In this document: positions 1-8,459 of the stretch, in pieces
Position numbering within the stretch: the first letter of the stretch is position 1
How the letters are laid out: each line of letters starts with the position of its first letter
DNA from: Bacteroidota bacterium
GTDB lineage: Bacteria; Bacteroidota; Ignavibacteria; UBA10030; SZUA-254
Direction: 5' to 3'
Assembly (NCBI GenBank): GCA_036522515.1
Contig: DATDFQ010000019.1
Coordinates: 100,035 to 164,034 of the forward strand
Length of the DNA: 64,000 nt
Translations under genes and position numbers: made by a program
Notes under the pieces: model-generated
Told to the model about the DNA's origin: nothing
Databases searched by the model: none
The model's input: only the letters and a program-made list of their open reading frames with translations

Positions 1-1
1 C

Positions 2-2053
2 ATTTTCCTTTCAACCGACGATGGCACCAGCTGGATTGGGGTCGATTCTGGATTGACCCATTCTGGGTTTAAGGCCTTCGCCGTCTCGGGTACGAATCTG
101 TTTGCCGGATCGTTTGGCGGCGAGGTTTTTCTTTCCACCGACAATGGTACGAGCTGGACTGCAGTCGATTCCGGCTTGACCTGTACTTCAGTCTATTCCC
201 TTGCCATTTCGGGCACGAATCTCTTTGCCGGAACTGATGCCGGCGTTTTCCGTTCCACCAACGATGGTTCAACCTGGACGGAGGTCAATTCCGGTCTGAC
301 CAATCCTGGTATCGAGGCCCTTGCCGTCCTGGGAACAAATCTCTTTGCAGGAACACTTGGCGCCGGAGTCTTTGTTTCCACCGACAACGGCTTAAGTTGG
401 ACGGCGGTCAATTCCGGCGGGAGCAGAACCTCTGTCCGCGCCTTCGCCGTCTCGGGATCGAATCTCTTTTCCGGAACTGACGGCGGCGCCTTTCGTTCCA
501 GTAACAGCGGCGCCAGCTGGACGACGGTCAACTCTGGACTGACCATTATTCACACCCCCAATACCGAGGTCCAGTCTCTTGCGGTCTCGGGCACGAAACT
601 CTTTGCGGGAACGTATGGCGGCGACGTCTTCCGCTCCACCAATGATGGCACAACCTGGACGGCGGTCGGATCTGGATGTGTCTTCGTCTACTCCCTTGCG
701 GTCTCGGGGACGAATATCTATGCCGGGGGTAACGGGATCTCGCTCTCCACAAATGACGGAACAACCTGGACCCGGATCATCTCTGGATTGCCGAATAATG
801 ATGTGAATGCCCTTGCAGTCCTGGGCACGAATCTCTTCGCGGGAACCGGTGGCACGGGCGTCTATCTCTCCACGGACAACGGCACAAACTGGAATCCGGT
901 CAATTCCGGTTTGGCCAACAATACTGTTTTTGCCCTTACCGTCTCCGGCACAAATCTCTTCGCCGGGACCGCAGGAGGAGTTTTCCTTTCCACGGACAAT
1001 GGCACGGTCTGGACTGCCGTCGATTCCGGCTTGACCAACAGTGTCGTCACGGCCCTCTCCAGCTTCTCGGGAATCCTCTTCGCCGGTACGTATGGGGGAG
1101 GCGTCTTTCTTTCCACGGACAACGGGACGAGCTGGACGGAGGTGAACGCCGGCTTGACCAACAGGATTGTCCGGGCCCTTGCCGTCTCAGACACAAACCT
1201 CTTCGCAGGCACTTCCGGCGGCGGAGTCTGGCGGCGATCGCTGTTTGAGCTACTAGAAAATAGCACAACCCTTGGCCAGGGATGGAACCTTATCTCCGTC
1301 CCCCTCAAGGTCAATGATTTCCGCAAGACGACTCTTTTTCCAGGGGCCACCTCCGGTGCGATCGCTTATCAGGGAGGCTACCTCGCGAAGGACACGCTGG
1401 CGAATGGAAGAGGCTATTGGCTCAGGTGTGGTGCCTCCCAGCTAGTCCCCTGGTTCGGCGACACTCTCACGACAGACTCGCTCGACGTTCTCGCAGGATG
1501 GAATCTTATCGGGTCGATCACCTCGCCCGTCCCCGTCGGGTCGATTGGTTCGGATCCGCCGGGGATTCAGACCTCGCGGTTCTTCGGATACGCCGGTCAT
1601 TACCAGGTCAGTGATATGCTTCAACCGGGAATGGGGTATTGGGTCAAGGTGAGCCAGAGCGGAAAGTTAATTCTTTCATCAGGCGGGTCGGCGGCACCGG
1701 CAAACCGTATCAACATTGTGCTGAATGAAGAACATCCGCCTCCGGCACCGGATGATGCGGCCGCGGGACACCCGAACACGAGAATCCCGCAAGAGTTTGC
1801 TCTCGAGCAGAATTACCCGAATCCCTTTAATCCGAGCACAGCGATCGGGTTTTCAATTCCTCGAGCCGGTTTGGTGTCGATCAAGGTGTTTAACACACTC
1901 GGGGAGGTTGTCGGGGTGCTGGTAGATGAAGAGCTTGAAGCCGGCCGGTATACAAGGACCTGGGACGCATCGGGTGTCTCAAGCGGCATTTATTTTTACC
2001 GCGTGCGGTCGGGCTCCTTTTCGGAAACAAGGAAACTCATGGTAATCAGATGA
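2..2053 (+). CDS. Giant repeat protein with type IX sorting domain (5' end outside window)
   Basis: The reading frame is open from base 2, so the gene starts before the window; the TTG at 53 is only an internal codon. About ten units of roughly 40 residues follow, each like LAVSGTNLFAGT then VFLSTDNGTSW, which resemble BNR/Ycf48-type beta-propeller repeats. From about base 1270 to 1680 there is a different module (GWNLISVPL, GRGYWLR, AGWNLIG, GYWVK) that recurs in the protein at 5031-8432. The last 85 residues form a type IX secretion C-terminal sorting domain (FALEQNYPNPFNPSTAI ... GIYFYRV ... KLMVIR). The protein is therefore probably exported and surface-attached or released. Substrate and role are unknown. 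The repeat and tail calls are secure; propeller folding is inference. Confidence 0.9.
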   Translation: MFLSTDDGTSWIGVDSGLTHSGFKAFAVSGTNLFAGSFGGEVFLSTDNGTSWTAVDSGLTCTSVYSLAISGTNLFAGTDAGVFRSTNDGSTWTEVNSGLTNPGIEALAVLGTNLFAGTLGAGVFVSTDNGLSWTAVNSGGSRTSVRAFAVSGSNLFSGTDGGAFRSSNSGASWTTVNSGLTIIHTPNTEVQSLAVSGTKLFAGTYGGDVFRSTNDGTTWTAVGSGCVFVYSLAVSGTNIYAGGNGISLSTNDGTTWTRIISGLPNNDVNALAVLGTNLFAGTGGTGVYLSTDNGTNWNPVNSGLANNTVFALTVSGTNLFAGTAGGVFLSTDNGTVWTAVDSGLTNSVVTALSSFSGILFAGTYGGGVFLSTDNGTSWTEVNAGLTNRIVRALAVSDTNLFAGTSGGGVWRRSLFELLENSTTLGQGWNLISVPLKVNDFRKTTLFPGATSGAIAYQGGYLAKDTLANGRGYWLRCGASQLVPWFGDTLTTDSLDVLAGWNLIGSITSPVPVGSIGSDPPGIQTSRFFGYAGHYQVSDMLQPGMGYWVKVSQSGKLILSSGGSAAPANRINIVLNEEHPPPAPDDAAAGHPNTRIPQEFALEQNYPNPFNPSTAIGFSIPRAGLVSIKVFNTLGEVVGVLVDEELEAGRYTRTWDASGVSSGIYFYRVRSGSFSETRKLMVIR

Positions 2054-2173
2054 ACAGTCAACACTGGTCCACTCGCGGCAACGCCTGAGAGGCCTCCGCA
2101 ACAGCCCCCCTTATGATAGCACGCGGGGAGGCCAAATCGCCTTCACTGAAACCGTCTCCGGTGACTCCGGTTA

Positions 2174-2202
2174 TTGCATCTTTGCGCTGAATTCCGTATC
2201 AT
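2174..2202 (+). promoter_or_regulatory. Predicted sigma70-like promoter of smpB
   Basis: TTGCAT (2174-2179) and TATCAT (2197-2202) are separated by 17 bases. Transcription would start near 2209, which lies inside the longest smpB frame and favours the ATG at 2227 as the real start. Confidence 0.45.
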
Positions 2203-2226
2203 TGCATGCGCCGAGTTCAAACTACG

Positions 2227-2688
2227 ATGACCTCCGTTACCCCCGATGAAAAGATCGTTGTCAGGAACCGAAAGGCGGCGCACGATTATTTCATCATCGA
2301 CCGCTACGAAGCCGGCATCGTCCTGAAGGGCACCGAGGTCAAGTCCCTGCGCCAGGGAAACGCCAATCTGCAGGACGGATACGCGGTCGTCAAGGACGGG
2401 GAAGTCTGGCTGATCGGGCTCCATATCAGCCCGTTCGAAAAGGGGAACATCAACAATCACGATCCCAAACGGGACCGGAAGCTCCTCCTCCACAAGCAGG
2501 AGATACGCCGGATGTTCGGCAAGCTTTCGCAGAAGGGCCTGACCCTCGTTCCGCTCAGAATTTACTTCAACAAGAAAGTCGCAAAAGTGGAGTTGGCTGT
2601 CGCCCGGGGAAAGAAAGACTACGACAAGCGAGAGGCAATCGCCAAGCGCGATGCCGAGCGACATATGCGCCGCGAATATGCCGGCTGA
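2227..2688 (+). CDS. smpB: SsrA-binding protein SmpB
   Basis: Binds tmRNA (SsrA) and brings it to stalled ribosomes for trans-translation in the cytoplasm. The 153-residue product has the family core: NRKAAHDYFI, YEAGIVLKGTEVKSLR, and a basic C-terminal tail rich in Lys, Arg and Asp (KKDYDKREAIAKRDAERHMR) that occupies the empty mRNA channel in known SmpB structures. Length matches the family (150-160). The frame could also begin at ATG 2206 (160 residues), but the predicted promoter would start transcription at about 2209, so 2227 is preferred; neither ATG has a convincing ribosome binding site. A tmRNA gene was not found nearby. A terminator overlaps the stop codon. Confidence 0.95.
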   Translation: MTSVTPDEKIVVRNRKAAHDYFIIDRYEAGIVLKGTEVKSLRQGNANLQDGYAVVKDGEVWLIGLHISPFEKGNINNHDPKRDRKLLLHKQEIRRMFGKLSQKGLTLVPLRIYFNKKVAKVELAVARGKKDYDKREAIAKRDAERHMRREYAG

Positions 2689-2711
2689 GACCGAGCCGGG
2701 CTCTTTTTCTT
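2681..2711 (+). terminator. Rho-independent terminator of smpB
   Basis: CCGGCT (2681-2686), a 7-base loop and AGCCGG (2694-2699) form a perfect stem followed by GCTCTTTTTCTT. The stem overlaps the smpB stop codon (2686-2688). Confidence 0.7.
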
Positions 2712-2752
2712 CCGTTTCTTCCATCCTATTCATCTTCTGAGGAGTCCCGTCA

Positions 2753-3298
2753 GTGTACGTTCCCACAAAGATCTTTTTCACCAAAGGAGTCGGCCGCCAC
2801 AAGGATTATCTCCAGTCCTTCGAACTCGCTCTGCGCGACGCGAAAATCGAGAAATGCAATCTCGTGACCGTCTCCAGTATTTACCCCGCCGGTTGCAAGC
2901 GGGTGCCGCCGGAAGACGGCCTCAGCCTGCTCCAGGCCGGGCAGATTACGTTTGCGGTGATGGCGCGGAACGCTACCAACGAGCCGAACCGGCTGATCGC
3001 GGCTTCGCTCGGCGTCGCGACCCCGGCGGACAGTTCGCAGTACGGATACCTCTCCGAACATCATCCGTACGGCGAGACCGATGAGCGCGCGGGAGAGTAT
3101 GCCGAAGACCTTGCCGCCACGATGCTGGCCACGACCCTCGGTGTGGAATTCGACGCCGATACCGGATGGGACGAGCGGGAAAAGCTCTACAAGATGAGCG
3201 GAAAGATCGTGAAGACCTACAACGTGACGCAATCGGCGGAGGGAGACAAGAACGGACTTTGGACGACGGTTATCGCGAGCGCGATTCTTCTTCCCTGA
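2753..3298 (+). CDS. pdaD: Pyruvoyl-dependent arginine decarboxylase
   Basis: Decarboxylates arginine to agmatine, the first step of one polyamine route, in the cytoplasm. The 181-residue proenzyme matches PvlArg[18 protein letters not shown] at the N-terminus, then [11 protein letters not shown]. In this family the chain cleaves itself between the paired serines (here Ser41 and Ser42), and the second becomes the pyruvoyl cofactor. Other conserved blocks are [29 protein letters not shown] and ATTLG. The GTG start at 2753 has a GAGGAG ribosome binding site at 2739-2744. No agmatinase or agmatine deiminase gene is in the window. The gene faces the lytic transglycosylase convergently. Confidence 0.93.
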   Translation: MYVPTKIFFTKGVGRHKDYLQSFELALRDAKIEKCNLVTVSSIYPAGCKRVPPEDGLSLLQAGQITFAVMARNATNEPNRLIAASLGVATPADSSQYGYLSEHHPYGETDERAGEYAEDLAATMLATTLGVEFDADTGWDEREKLYKMSGKIVKTYNVTQSAEGDKNGLWTTVIASAILLP

Positions 3299-3379
3299 GA
3301 AAGCCCGCCGATCCCGCGAATAACGTCGAAGACACCGAAGAGTACCCGAACCGCCTCCCGAGCAATTGAATACCCCCGG

Positions 3380-3413
3380 TGCCCCCGACAGGATGACTGT
3401 CACCTACGGGGCA
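3380..3413. other. Nested inverted repeat in convergent intergenic region
   Basis: TGCCCC (3380-3385) pairs with GGGGCA (3408-3413), and inside it GACAG (3387-3391) pairs with CTGTC (3397-3401). The 272-base gap between pdaD and the lytic transglycosylase also holds CCGGAA/TTCCGG around an A-run at 3541-3559. These may be terminators for the two converging transcripts, but neither has a clear T-run in the right place. No gene is seen in the gap. Confidence 0.35.
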
Positions 3414-3570
3414 TCCTGGAATTTTCGTACACGCTTCCGGGGCATTAACCGAAGTGAAAAAACACCTCCCGACCTGGTCCTGATTCCGGGCCTAATATAG
3501 AAAAGACCCTTCAGCCTGTCAAGTAAAATCGCAGACGCATCCGGAAAAAAATGTTCCGGTGTGCCGCTTG

Positions 3571-4299
3571 CTACATGACCGACTGATAGAAGGCGTAGCT
3601 CTTGAGAACGGCGCGGACGTAGCCGATTGTCTGGCGGGATTCGCCGAAGTAACCGCTCGGAGGCCGCCCGGCCTCCCAGACGGTTTCATGGAGCGAATAA
3701 TAACGTTTGGAGAGGAGCGGCAGAATGCTCTGCACGGAACTCCAGCGTTGTCCATCTTCCCCGACGTACGCTGCGAGCTCCTGCGCGTCATAGATGCGGG
3801 CCGGGCCCGCGTTATATGCTGCGAGCGCCAGAGAAAGACGGTCGTTCTCCCCCGCGCACGGGAAGAGAGCATAGAGTTTGGAGAAGTAATAGACTCCGGC
3901 TCGTATGTTTTGGAGGGGAAGTTCGGGGTCGGGGAGATCAAGCTCTTCCCTCAGCTCAGAGTTCGTGACCGGCATGATCTGCATGTAACCTCTCGCACCC
4001 CGTCCGCTCAACGCCTTCCCGTCAAATCGCGATTCCTGGTTGATAATCGCGAGAATGAGCCGGAAATCGACACCATACATGGCGGAATAGGTCTTTACCG
4101 CCTCGAAACTGGACTTCTCAAGGCCGGGGAATGCGGGCTCGGTGGAAGGGGCGGAGGCAAGTTGATCCACAAACCTTTGTTCTCCCCGAATCCTCAAGAT
4201 GTCGCCCGACGAGAGCGGCGCAAGGCAGACCGCCACGCTGATTACCGAAAGCGTCGTAAAGAGCACACCTTTGAGCAATATCGAGAACCGTATGAGCAC
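3571..4299 (-). CDS. Soluble lytic transglycosylase (SLT domain)
   Basis: Cleaves the MurNAc-GlcNAc bond of peptidoglycan to give 1,6-anhydro products, in the periplasm. From the GTG at 4299 the protein is 242 residues: an N-terminal hydrophobic segment (about residues 5-30) acting as signal peptide or anchor, then an SLT (GH23) domain. Family hallmarks are the catalytic glutamate in INQESRF (Glu89), GYMQIMPV, the AYNAGP motif and a C-terminal YVRAVLKSY. The frame extends to ATG 4353, but the GTG has AGAGGAA just upstream and a good promoter 70-100 bases upstream, so the shorter form is preferred. No LysM or other wall-binding domain is visible. Confidence 0.9.
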   Translation of the reverse strand: MLIRFSILLKGVLFTTLSVISVAVCLAPLSSGDILRIRGEQRFVDQLASAPSTEPAFPGLEKSSFEAVKTYSAMYGVDFRLILAIINQESRFDGKALSGRGARGYMQIMPVTNSELREELDLPDPELPLQNIRAGVYYFSKLYALFPCAGENDRLSLALAAYNAGPARIYDAQELAAYVGEDGQRWSSVQSILPLLSKRYYSLHETVWEAGRPPSGYFGESRQTIGYVRAVLKSYAFYQSVM

Positions 4300-4371
4300 T
4301 AGTTCCTCTAAATTGACGATTGCGAGACTTCGGTTAAAGCAAGAAGGATACATCGAGAAGGGTACAGGAGA

Positions 4372-4400
4372 AATATACCATGGACGAGTTCAAGAGTCAA
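4372..4400 (-). promoter_or_regulatory. Predicted promoter of the lytic transglycosylase
   Basis: On the minus strand TTGACT (4400-4395) and TATATT (4377-4372) are 17 bases apart, a near-consensus sigma70 promoter. It leaves a leader of about 66 bases before the GTG at 4299. Confidence 0.65.
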
Positions 4401-4576
4401 TACCCCCAAAAACTCAAACAGGTAAAGCGGGAAAGCGGCGGGTGAAATTATGAGGGGCGTCACCTGATTCGCATGACGCAGGGCACATGATCCCCGGCGC
4501 GACGGAAGCCCTATTCCTGCCTTGCAATCGCCAGCAAATCAGCGTCCGTTGGGTACTTTTAAGGAGCGAGAGAGAT

Positions 4577-4760
4577 TCGGTAGGCGCGACCTTCAGGTTG
4601 CGCAGGTCGGTCACTCCCATTCTTCTCGTTCCGCCGCTCTGCGGCGGAATGCATATTGGGACGCTCCGCGTCCCAACCTCGTCGCGGCGCAGAGCGTCGC
4701 GGACTGCGTTCCCACGCAGAGCGTGGGAACGAGAAAAATCACGCAAGCTAAAGCTTGCGG
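4577..4760. repeat. Cluster of family A palindromic repeats
   Basis: In the 731-base gap 4300-5030, which holds no gene I can support, several hairpin-forming units lie side by side. They are GCGACCTTCAGGTTGCG (4586-4602, an imperfect form), a GGGACGC/GCGTCCC stem near 4658-4674, GTTCCCACG/CGTGGGAAC around 4709-4732, and GCAAGCTAAAGCTTGC around 4742-4759. The same units recur at many intergenic sites in this window. Short frames reading through them give spurious peptides. Confidence 0.8.
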
Positions 4761-4807
4761 ATACCGGGTCTTCAGCCAATTCGGTAGCCGCCCCATTCTC
4801 AACCGGC

Positions 4808-4836
4808 TTGATATTGAAAGAAGTCTTTTCTATCTT
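4808..4836 (+). promoter_or_regulatory. Predicted promoter of the 1133-residue exported protein
   Basis: TTGATA (4808-4813) and TATCTT (4831-4836) are exactly 17 bases apart. It would give a long leader of about 190 bases before ATG 5031; nothing recognisable is seen in that leader. Confidence 0.45.
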
Positions 4837-5030
4837 TCGGCCTTCGCCGGTGCGGATGGGGGCTGCGGAGATTGATGGGCCGTACCCGGCGACATTCCAC
4901 GATCTGTCCATATCAGGATCGGTGTGCCGTAGTACGCGGGGTCGGGTACTCGTCGCATGCCGGTGTTTTTCGTTCTCAAATTTCCCATGGCTCCGGATCC
5001 GGAGCGGTGGTTTACTTCTGAGAGTACCGC

Positions 5031-8000
5031 ATGAAATTTCGATCTCGCCAGGTGTTCCTTGCCCTCTTCCTCGCCGGTGAAATGCTCCTGTCCGGCGCCG
5101 CGCGCTCTCAAGCTCCAGACTCAGCCCGGTGGAGGGTCTATCTGACCGTCACCGACAGCCTGACGCACAAGCCAGCGCAGGCCGCGTTCGGCTTCCATCC
5201 CAGAGCCACGCTGGGCATCGACACTGCCCTGATGTTCGGATTCAAGGACCACTGGACACAGGAAGACACTCCCTACGTGAGGGAATTCCCCTCCCCGCCG
5301 CTCGGATTCTTTCAGGAGCTTCGCATTAACAACGTCCGGCAGAAGCTCAACGACAACGGGACCGTCTTCGTAAACCTCCACCCCTACACGGGCCCGTCGA
5401 TGGTCGATACCTTTATCGTCTCGTTCAACGGGGACCAGAACTTTCTGGGGGATAGCCTCTATCTCTACACCCATCCGCAGATACTTTCCTGGCCCTCGGT
5501 GTTGTCTGCTTACGCGGACAGCATCATCCTTCGGGATATCTCGGACAATCTTCAGACTTCGGCCGGGCCGAACGTTCATGTCGACATGACGCAGGACTCG
5601 ACGTACACCTATTCCGGAGAGCAATATTTCGATCCCAACACCAGCACCTACACTGTCGATCCCCTGCACAAGGGGTTCTTCATGTATGTTTACCATCCGA
5701 AGATCTCTCCGGGCCCGCCTGTCGTGACGCTGTTGTCGCCTCTGAACGGCACCACGAACAGGCCCGTACAGGATACTCTCCGGTGGGCCTCCGTACCCGG
5801 GGCCGACTTCTACAAGGTTCAGGTGGACACGAACCGCGGGTTCACGGACACGATTTTTACCGACTCCACCCATGCCACGTCGCGCGTCATCCCGGGGCTT
5901 CATCGAAACCCCTGGTATTACTGGCGCGTGATCACCCAAAACTCGTACGGCGTAGGCTATTATCAGGATCCGCCTGATAGTTTCGCCGCTTCGCCGGGCG
6001 TGATCGCCGGGGCCGTCTACAATGACCTCGACGGCGACGGACAGCGAGACCCGGGAGATACGAACCTCGCGAACTGGAGGATTGTCCTGAAAGACCAGTT
6101 TGAGGCCACTCTTGATTCAACGCTCACGGATGCATCAGGCCATTATCATTTTTCCGGCCTCACTGCCGGGCAGTACATCCTCCTCGAGAGACAGCAGCCC
6201 TCCTGGATTCAGACCGATCCTCCGGCAGTCGGAAATCTTACGGTCACCATCTTCAAGGGAGATACCTCGACCGGAAACGACTTCGGCGACATCGCCAGCG
6301 TCGTCTACACCGGCCCTCCCAACGGAAACTGGTCGTCGCCTTCCAACTGGGCGGGGGGTCAGGTTCCGGGACCCACCACACCGGCGATTATTCCCGCCAA
6401 TACGGCTGTCGTCCTCGATGCTCTCCCGAGCGCGTCCGTTCTCTATCTGAAAGTGCAGGGAGGCGGAAGCCTTACCTGCACTGATCCGTCTCTGGTACTC
6501 ACCGTAACGAAATCGATTCAGATCGATCCGGGAGGAACGATCCAGTTCCCGGACGGGCCTCTCGGAACGACTGACATCACGGCTGCGAGCGACACGGGCG
6601 GCATCGTTGATTACGCCGATTTCATCAACAACGGGACGTTTCACGCCGGGCACTCAACCGTCACCTTCGCCGGAAACAACCCGAAGGTCATCATGAGCAC
6701 CGAGGCAAAGACCGCGGGGGGAACCAACTTTTACGACCTTCAGATCGAGGGCGACAGCCTTATCTCGATCGGAAATATTACGGTTGCGCACCAATTGACA
6801 CTCGATTATTCTCTCAAGCAACGGCTGGAGGATACAATTACCATCACCGACTCGTCGCCCGGCGCGCTGACCGGCAACGGGACGGTTCCGGCCGGTTCGA
6901 TCAAGCGGGCGATCCTGCAGGCTGAAACCACCGCGTACCGGTTTGAGTCACCCAAGTCGTTCATCAAATTCGACGGGACAGGGACCTACCCGACCGACAT
7001 GACTGTGACGACGCTGCCGGATACGGCGCCTCCCTCCTTCCGTCTCAACTGGCTCGTGGTGGGCGGTGCGAACGATACGGCGGGAAACGCCGTCAAGGCG
7101 GGATCCGTAACGCATTTCTCCAAATGGGCTGTTGGTGTCCCACAGCCCAACTCTGCCCTCGGGGTAGCCGTCGTCAACCGCGAATACGTTCTCAAATCTT
7201 CAGGCGGGGGCGGGGCGACTTCAACGGTTCAGCTTGACTATGACCAATCCGAGGTGCCGCCGGGGACCAATGAAACGACGTTGCAGCTCCTGCGCGGACC
7301 GTGCATAGTCGACAGCCTGCCGGAAAAATGGAACATGGTTTCCGTGCCGCTTCTGGCAGATAACGATCTCAAGGACTCGCTCTTTCCCGGTGCATCTTCG
7401 CCGGCATTCTCATACGACGCGGGATATGCGGTCGAACCGCATCTGACAATGGGGAGAGGTTACTGGCTGAGATATCCTTCCCCGAAGCACGTGCAGATCG
7501 TCGGCGCCGAAGTCGAAGAGGATACGCTTGCTCTGGCTGCGGGATGGAATATGATCGGTGCATTGAGTTATCCGATTCGCGCCACCTCGGTGGCTTCGAT
7601 TCCTCCGGGTATCGTCACAAGCCGCTTCTTCGATTACGCCGGCGGATACCGCGTCGCCGACAGCCTCAGGCCGCTCCGTGCCTATTGGGTGAAGGCAAGC
7701 GGTCCGGGCCAGTTGATTCTCTCTGCCGTGACGGGTAACGCAAAGGCCTCCCCGCCTTCTTCCCTCCTGAACCGTTTCAATTCAGTCGTGTTCCGGGATG
7801 CTGCGGGAAGCGAACAGCGCTTGTATTTCGGCTCCGGGGGGAATCTTGACATGCGGCAATTCGAGCTACCGCCCGTAGGACCCGAGGGCGCGTTCGACGT
7901 CCGTTTTTCAACTCAACGGATGCTGGAGGTCGGCGAGCCTCAGCACGAGAAGACTCTCCCGATCCTGGTCTCATCGGCGAACTATCCGGTTGCGGTGAGC

Positions 8001-8432
8001 TGGACGATCTCAGACCAGTCCCTCCATCCGGTCTTGCAGCTTGATGGAAAAAATGTAAGCCTCGCCGGAAGCGGCAAAGCCGAGCTTGCGGATGCGGGAA
8101 CGCTTCCTCGTCTTCTCCTTTCTTCGACGGCCGGCAGAGAACTTCCGAAGGAATTTGCTCTTCTTCAGAATTACCCGAATCCGTTCAATCCGGCGACAGT
8201 GATAGAGTATCAGTTGCCCGTCGCGAGCAGGGTGATCCTCAGAATCTACGATCCGATCGGCCGGCAAGTCGCTGTGCCCGTGAACGGATCAGAGGAAGCG
8301 GGATTCAAGTCGGTGGTTTGGAACGGAACAGGGCTGGCAAGCGGTGTCTATTTTTACCGGCTGGAGGCGACGGGGAGCTCAGAACACTCCAGGTCGTTTA
8401 TCCAGGTGAGGAAGATGTTGCTCGTTCGGTAG
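5031..8432 (+). CDS. Large exported protein with SdrD B-like and type IX sorting domains
   Basis: The 1133-residue protein starts with a signal peptide (basic start, then FLALFLAGEMLLSGAARSQA). After about 230 residues without a recognised domain comes a fibronectin-like segment (LLSPLNGTTNRPVQDTLRW) near residue 240. A Cna/SdrD B-like repeat follows near 330-420 (GAVYNDLDGDGQRDPGDTNL, DASGHYHFSGLTAGQYILLE). A long beta-rich part then leads to the WNMVSVPL/GRGYWLR/AGWNMIG module near 765-900, shared with the gene ending at 2053. The C-terminus is a type IX sorting domain (KEFALLQNYPNPFNP ... GVYFYRLEA). It is probably a surface or secreted adhesin-like protein; this is inference. The TAG stop lies inside a family A repeat. 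Confidence 0.9.
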   Translation: MKFRSRQVFLALFLAGEMLLSGAARSQAPDSARWRVYLTVTDSLTHKPAQAAFGFHPRATLGIDTALMFGFKDHWTQEDTPYVREFPSPPLGFFQELRINNVRQKLNDNGTVFVNLHPYTGPSMVDTFIVSFNGDQNFLGDSLYLYTHPQILSWPSVLSAYADSIILRDISDNLQTSAGPNVHVDMTQDSTYTYSGEQYFDPNTSTYTVDPLHKGFFMYVYHPKISPGPPVVTLLSPLNGTTNRPVQDTLRWASVPGADFYKVQVDTNRGFTDTIFTDSTHATSRVIPGLHRNPWYYWRVITQNSYGVGYYQDPPDSFAASPGVIAGAVYNDLDGDGQRDPGDTNLANWRIVLKDQFEATLDSTLTDASGHYHFSGLTAGQYILLERQQPSWIQTDPPAVGNLTVTIFKGDTSTGNDFGDIASVVYTGPPNGNWSSPSNWAGGQVPGPTTPAIIPANTAVVLDALPSASVLYLKVQGGGSLTCTDPSLVLTVTKSIQIDPGGTIQFPDGPLGTTDITAASDTGGIVDYADFINNGTFHAGHSTVTFAGNNPKVIMSTEAKTAGGTNFYDLQIEGDSLISIGNITVAHQLTLDYSLKQRLEDTITITDSSPGALTGNGTVPAGSIKRAILQAETTAYRFESPKSFIKFDGTGTYPTDMTVTTLPDTAPPSFRLNWLVVGGANDTAGNAVKAGSVTHFSKWAVGVPQPNSALGVAVVNREYVLKSSGGGGATSTVQLDYDQSEVPPGTNETTLQLLRGPCIVDSLPEKWNMVSVPLLADNDLKDSLFPGASSPAFSYDAGYAVEPHLTMGRGYWLRYPSPKHVQIVGAEVEEDTLALAAGWNMIGALSYPIRATSVASIPPGIVTSRFFDYAGGYRVADSLRPLRAYWVKASGPGQLILSAVTGNAKASPPSSLLNRFNSVVFRDAAGSEQRLYFGSGGNLDMRQFELPPVGPEGAFDVRFSTQRMLEVGEPQHEKTLPILVSSANYPVAVSWTISDQSLHPVLQLDGKNVSLAGSGKAELADAGTLPRLLLSSTAGRELPKEFALLQNYPNPFNPATVIEYQLPVASRVILRIYDPIGRQVAVPVNGSEEAGFKSVVWNGTGLASGVYFYRLEATGSSEHSRSFIQVRKMLLVR

Positions 8433-8451
8433 GCGCGACCTTCAGGTCGCG
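8426..8451. repeat. Family A hairpin supplying a stop codon
   Basis: The unit TCGGTAGGC then GCGACCTTCAGGTCGC occupies 8426-8450. Its TAG (8430-8432) is the stop codon of the preceding 1133-residue gene. The stem sits between that gene and the convergent guaA and could also act as a bidirectional hairpin at both 3' ends. Confidence 0.8.
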
Positions 8452-8459
8452 TGACTGGC

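Noticed and set aside
2054..2205. Possible tmRNA gene next to smpB
   Set aside because: No tRNA-like ends or tag-coding sequence could be seen in the gap, and the space is too short for a standard tmRNA.
4414..4911. Short frames reading LKVAPT, VPTLCVGT or AGFSLR in intergenic DNA
   Set aside because: These peptides are translations of family A palindromic repeats and recur wherever the repeats occur (4.4-4.9, 8.4, 10.1, 28.4, 29.7 kb) in changing frames; they are not genes.
1..8432. Type IX secretion genes expected near the sorting-domain proteins
   Set aside because: No porK, porL, porM, porN, sov or porU-like gene was found in the window; only cargo proteins are present.
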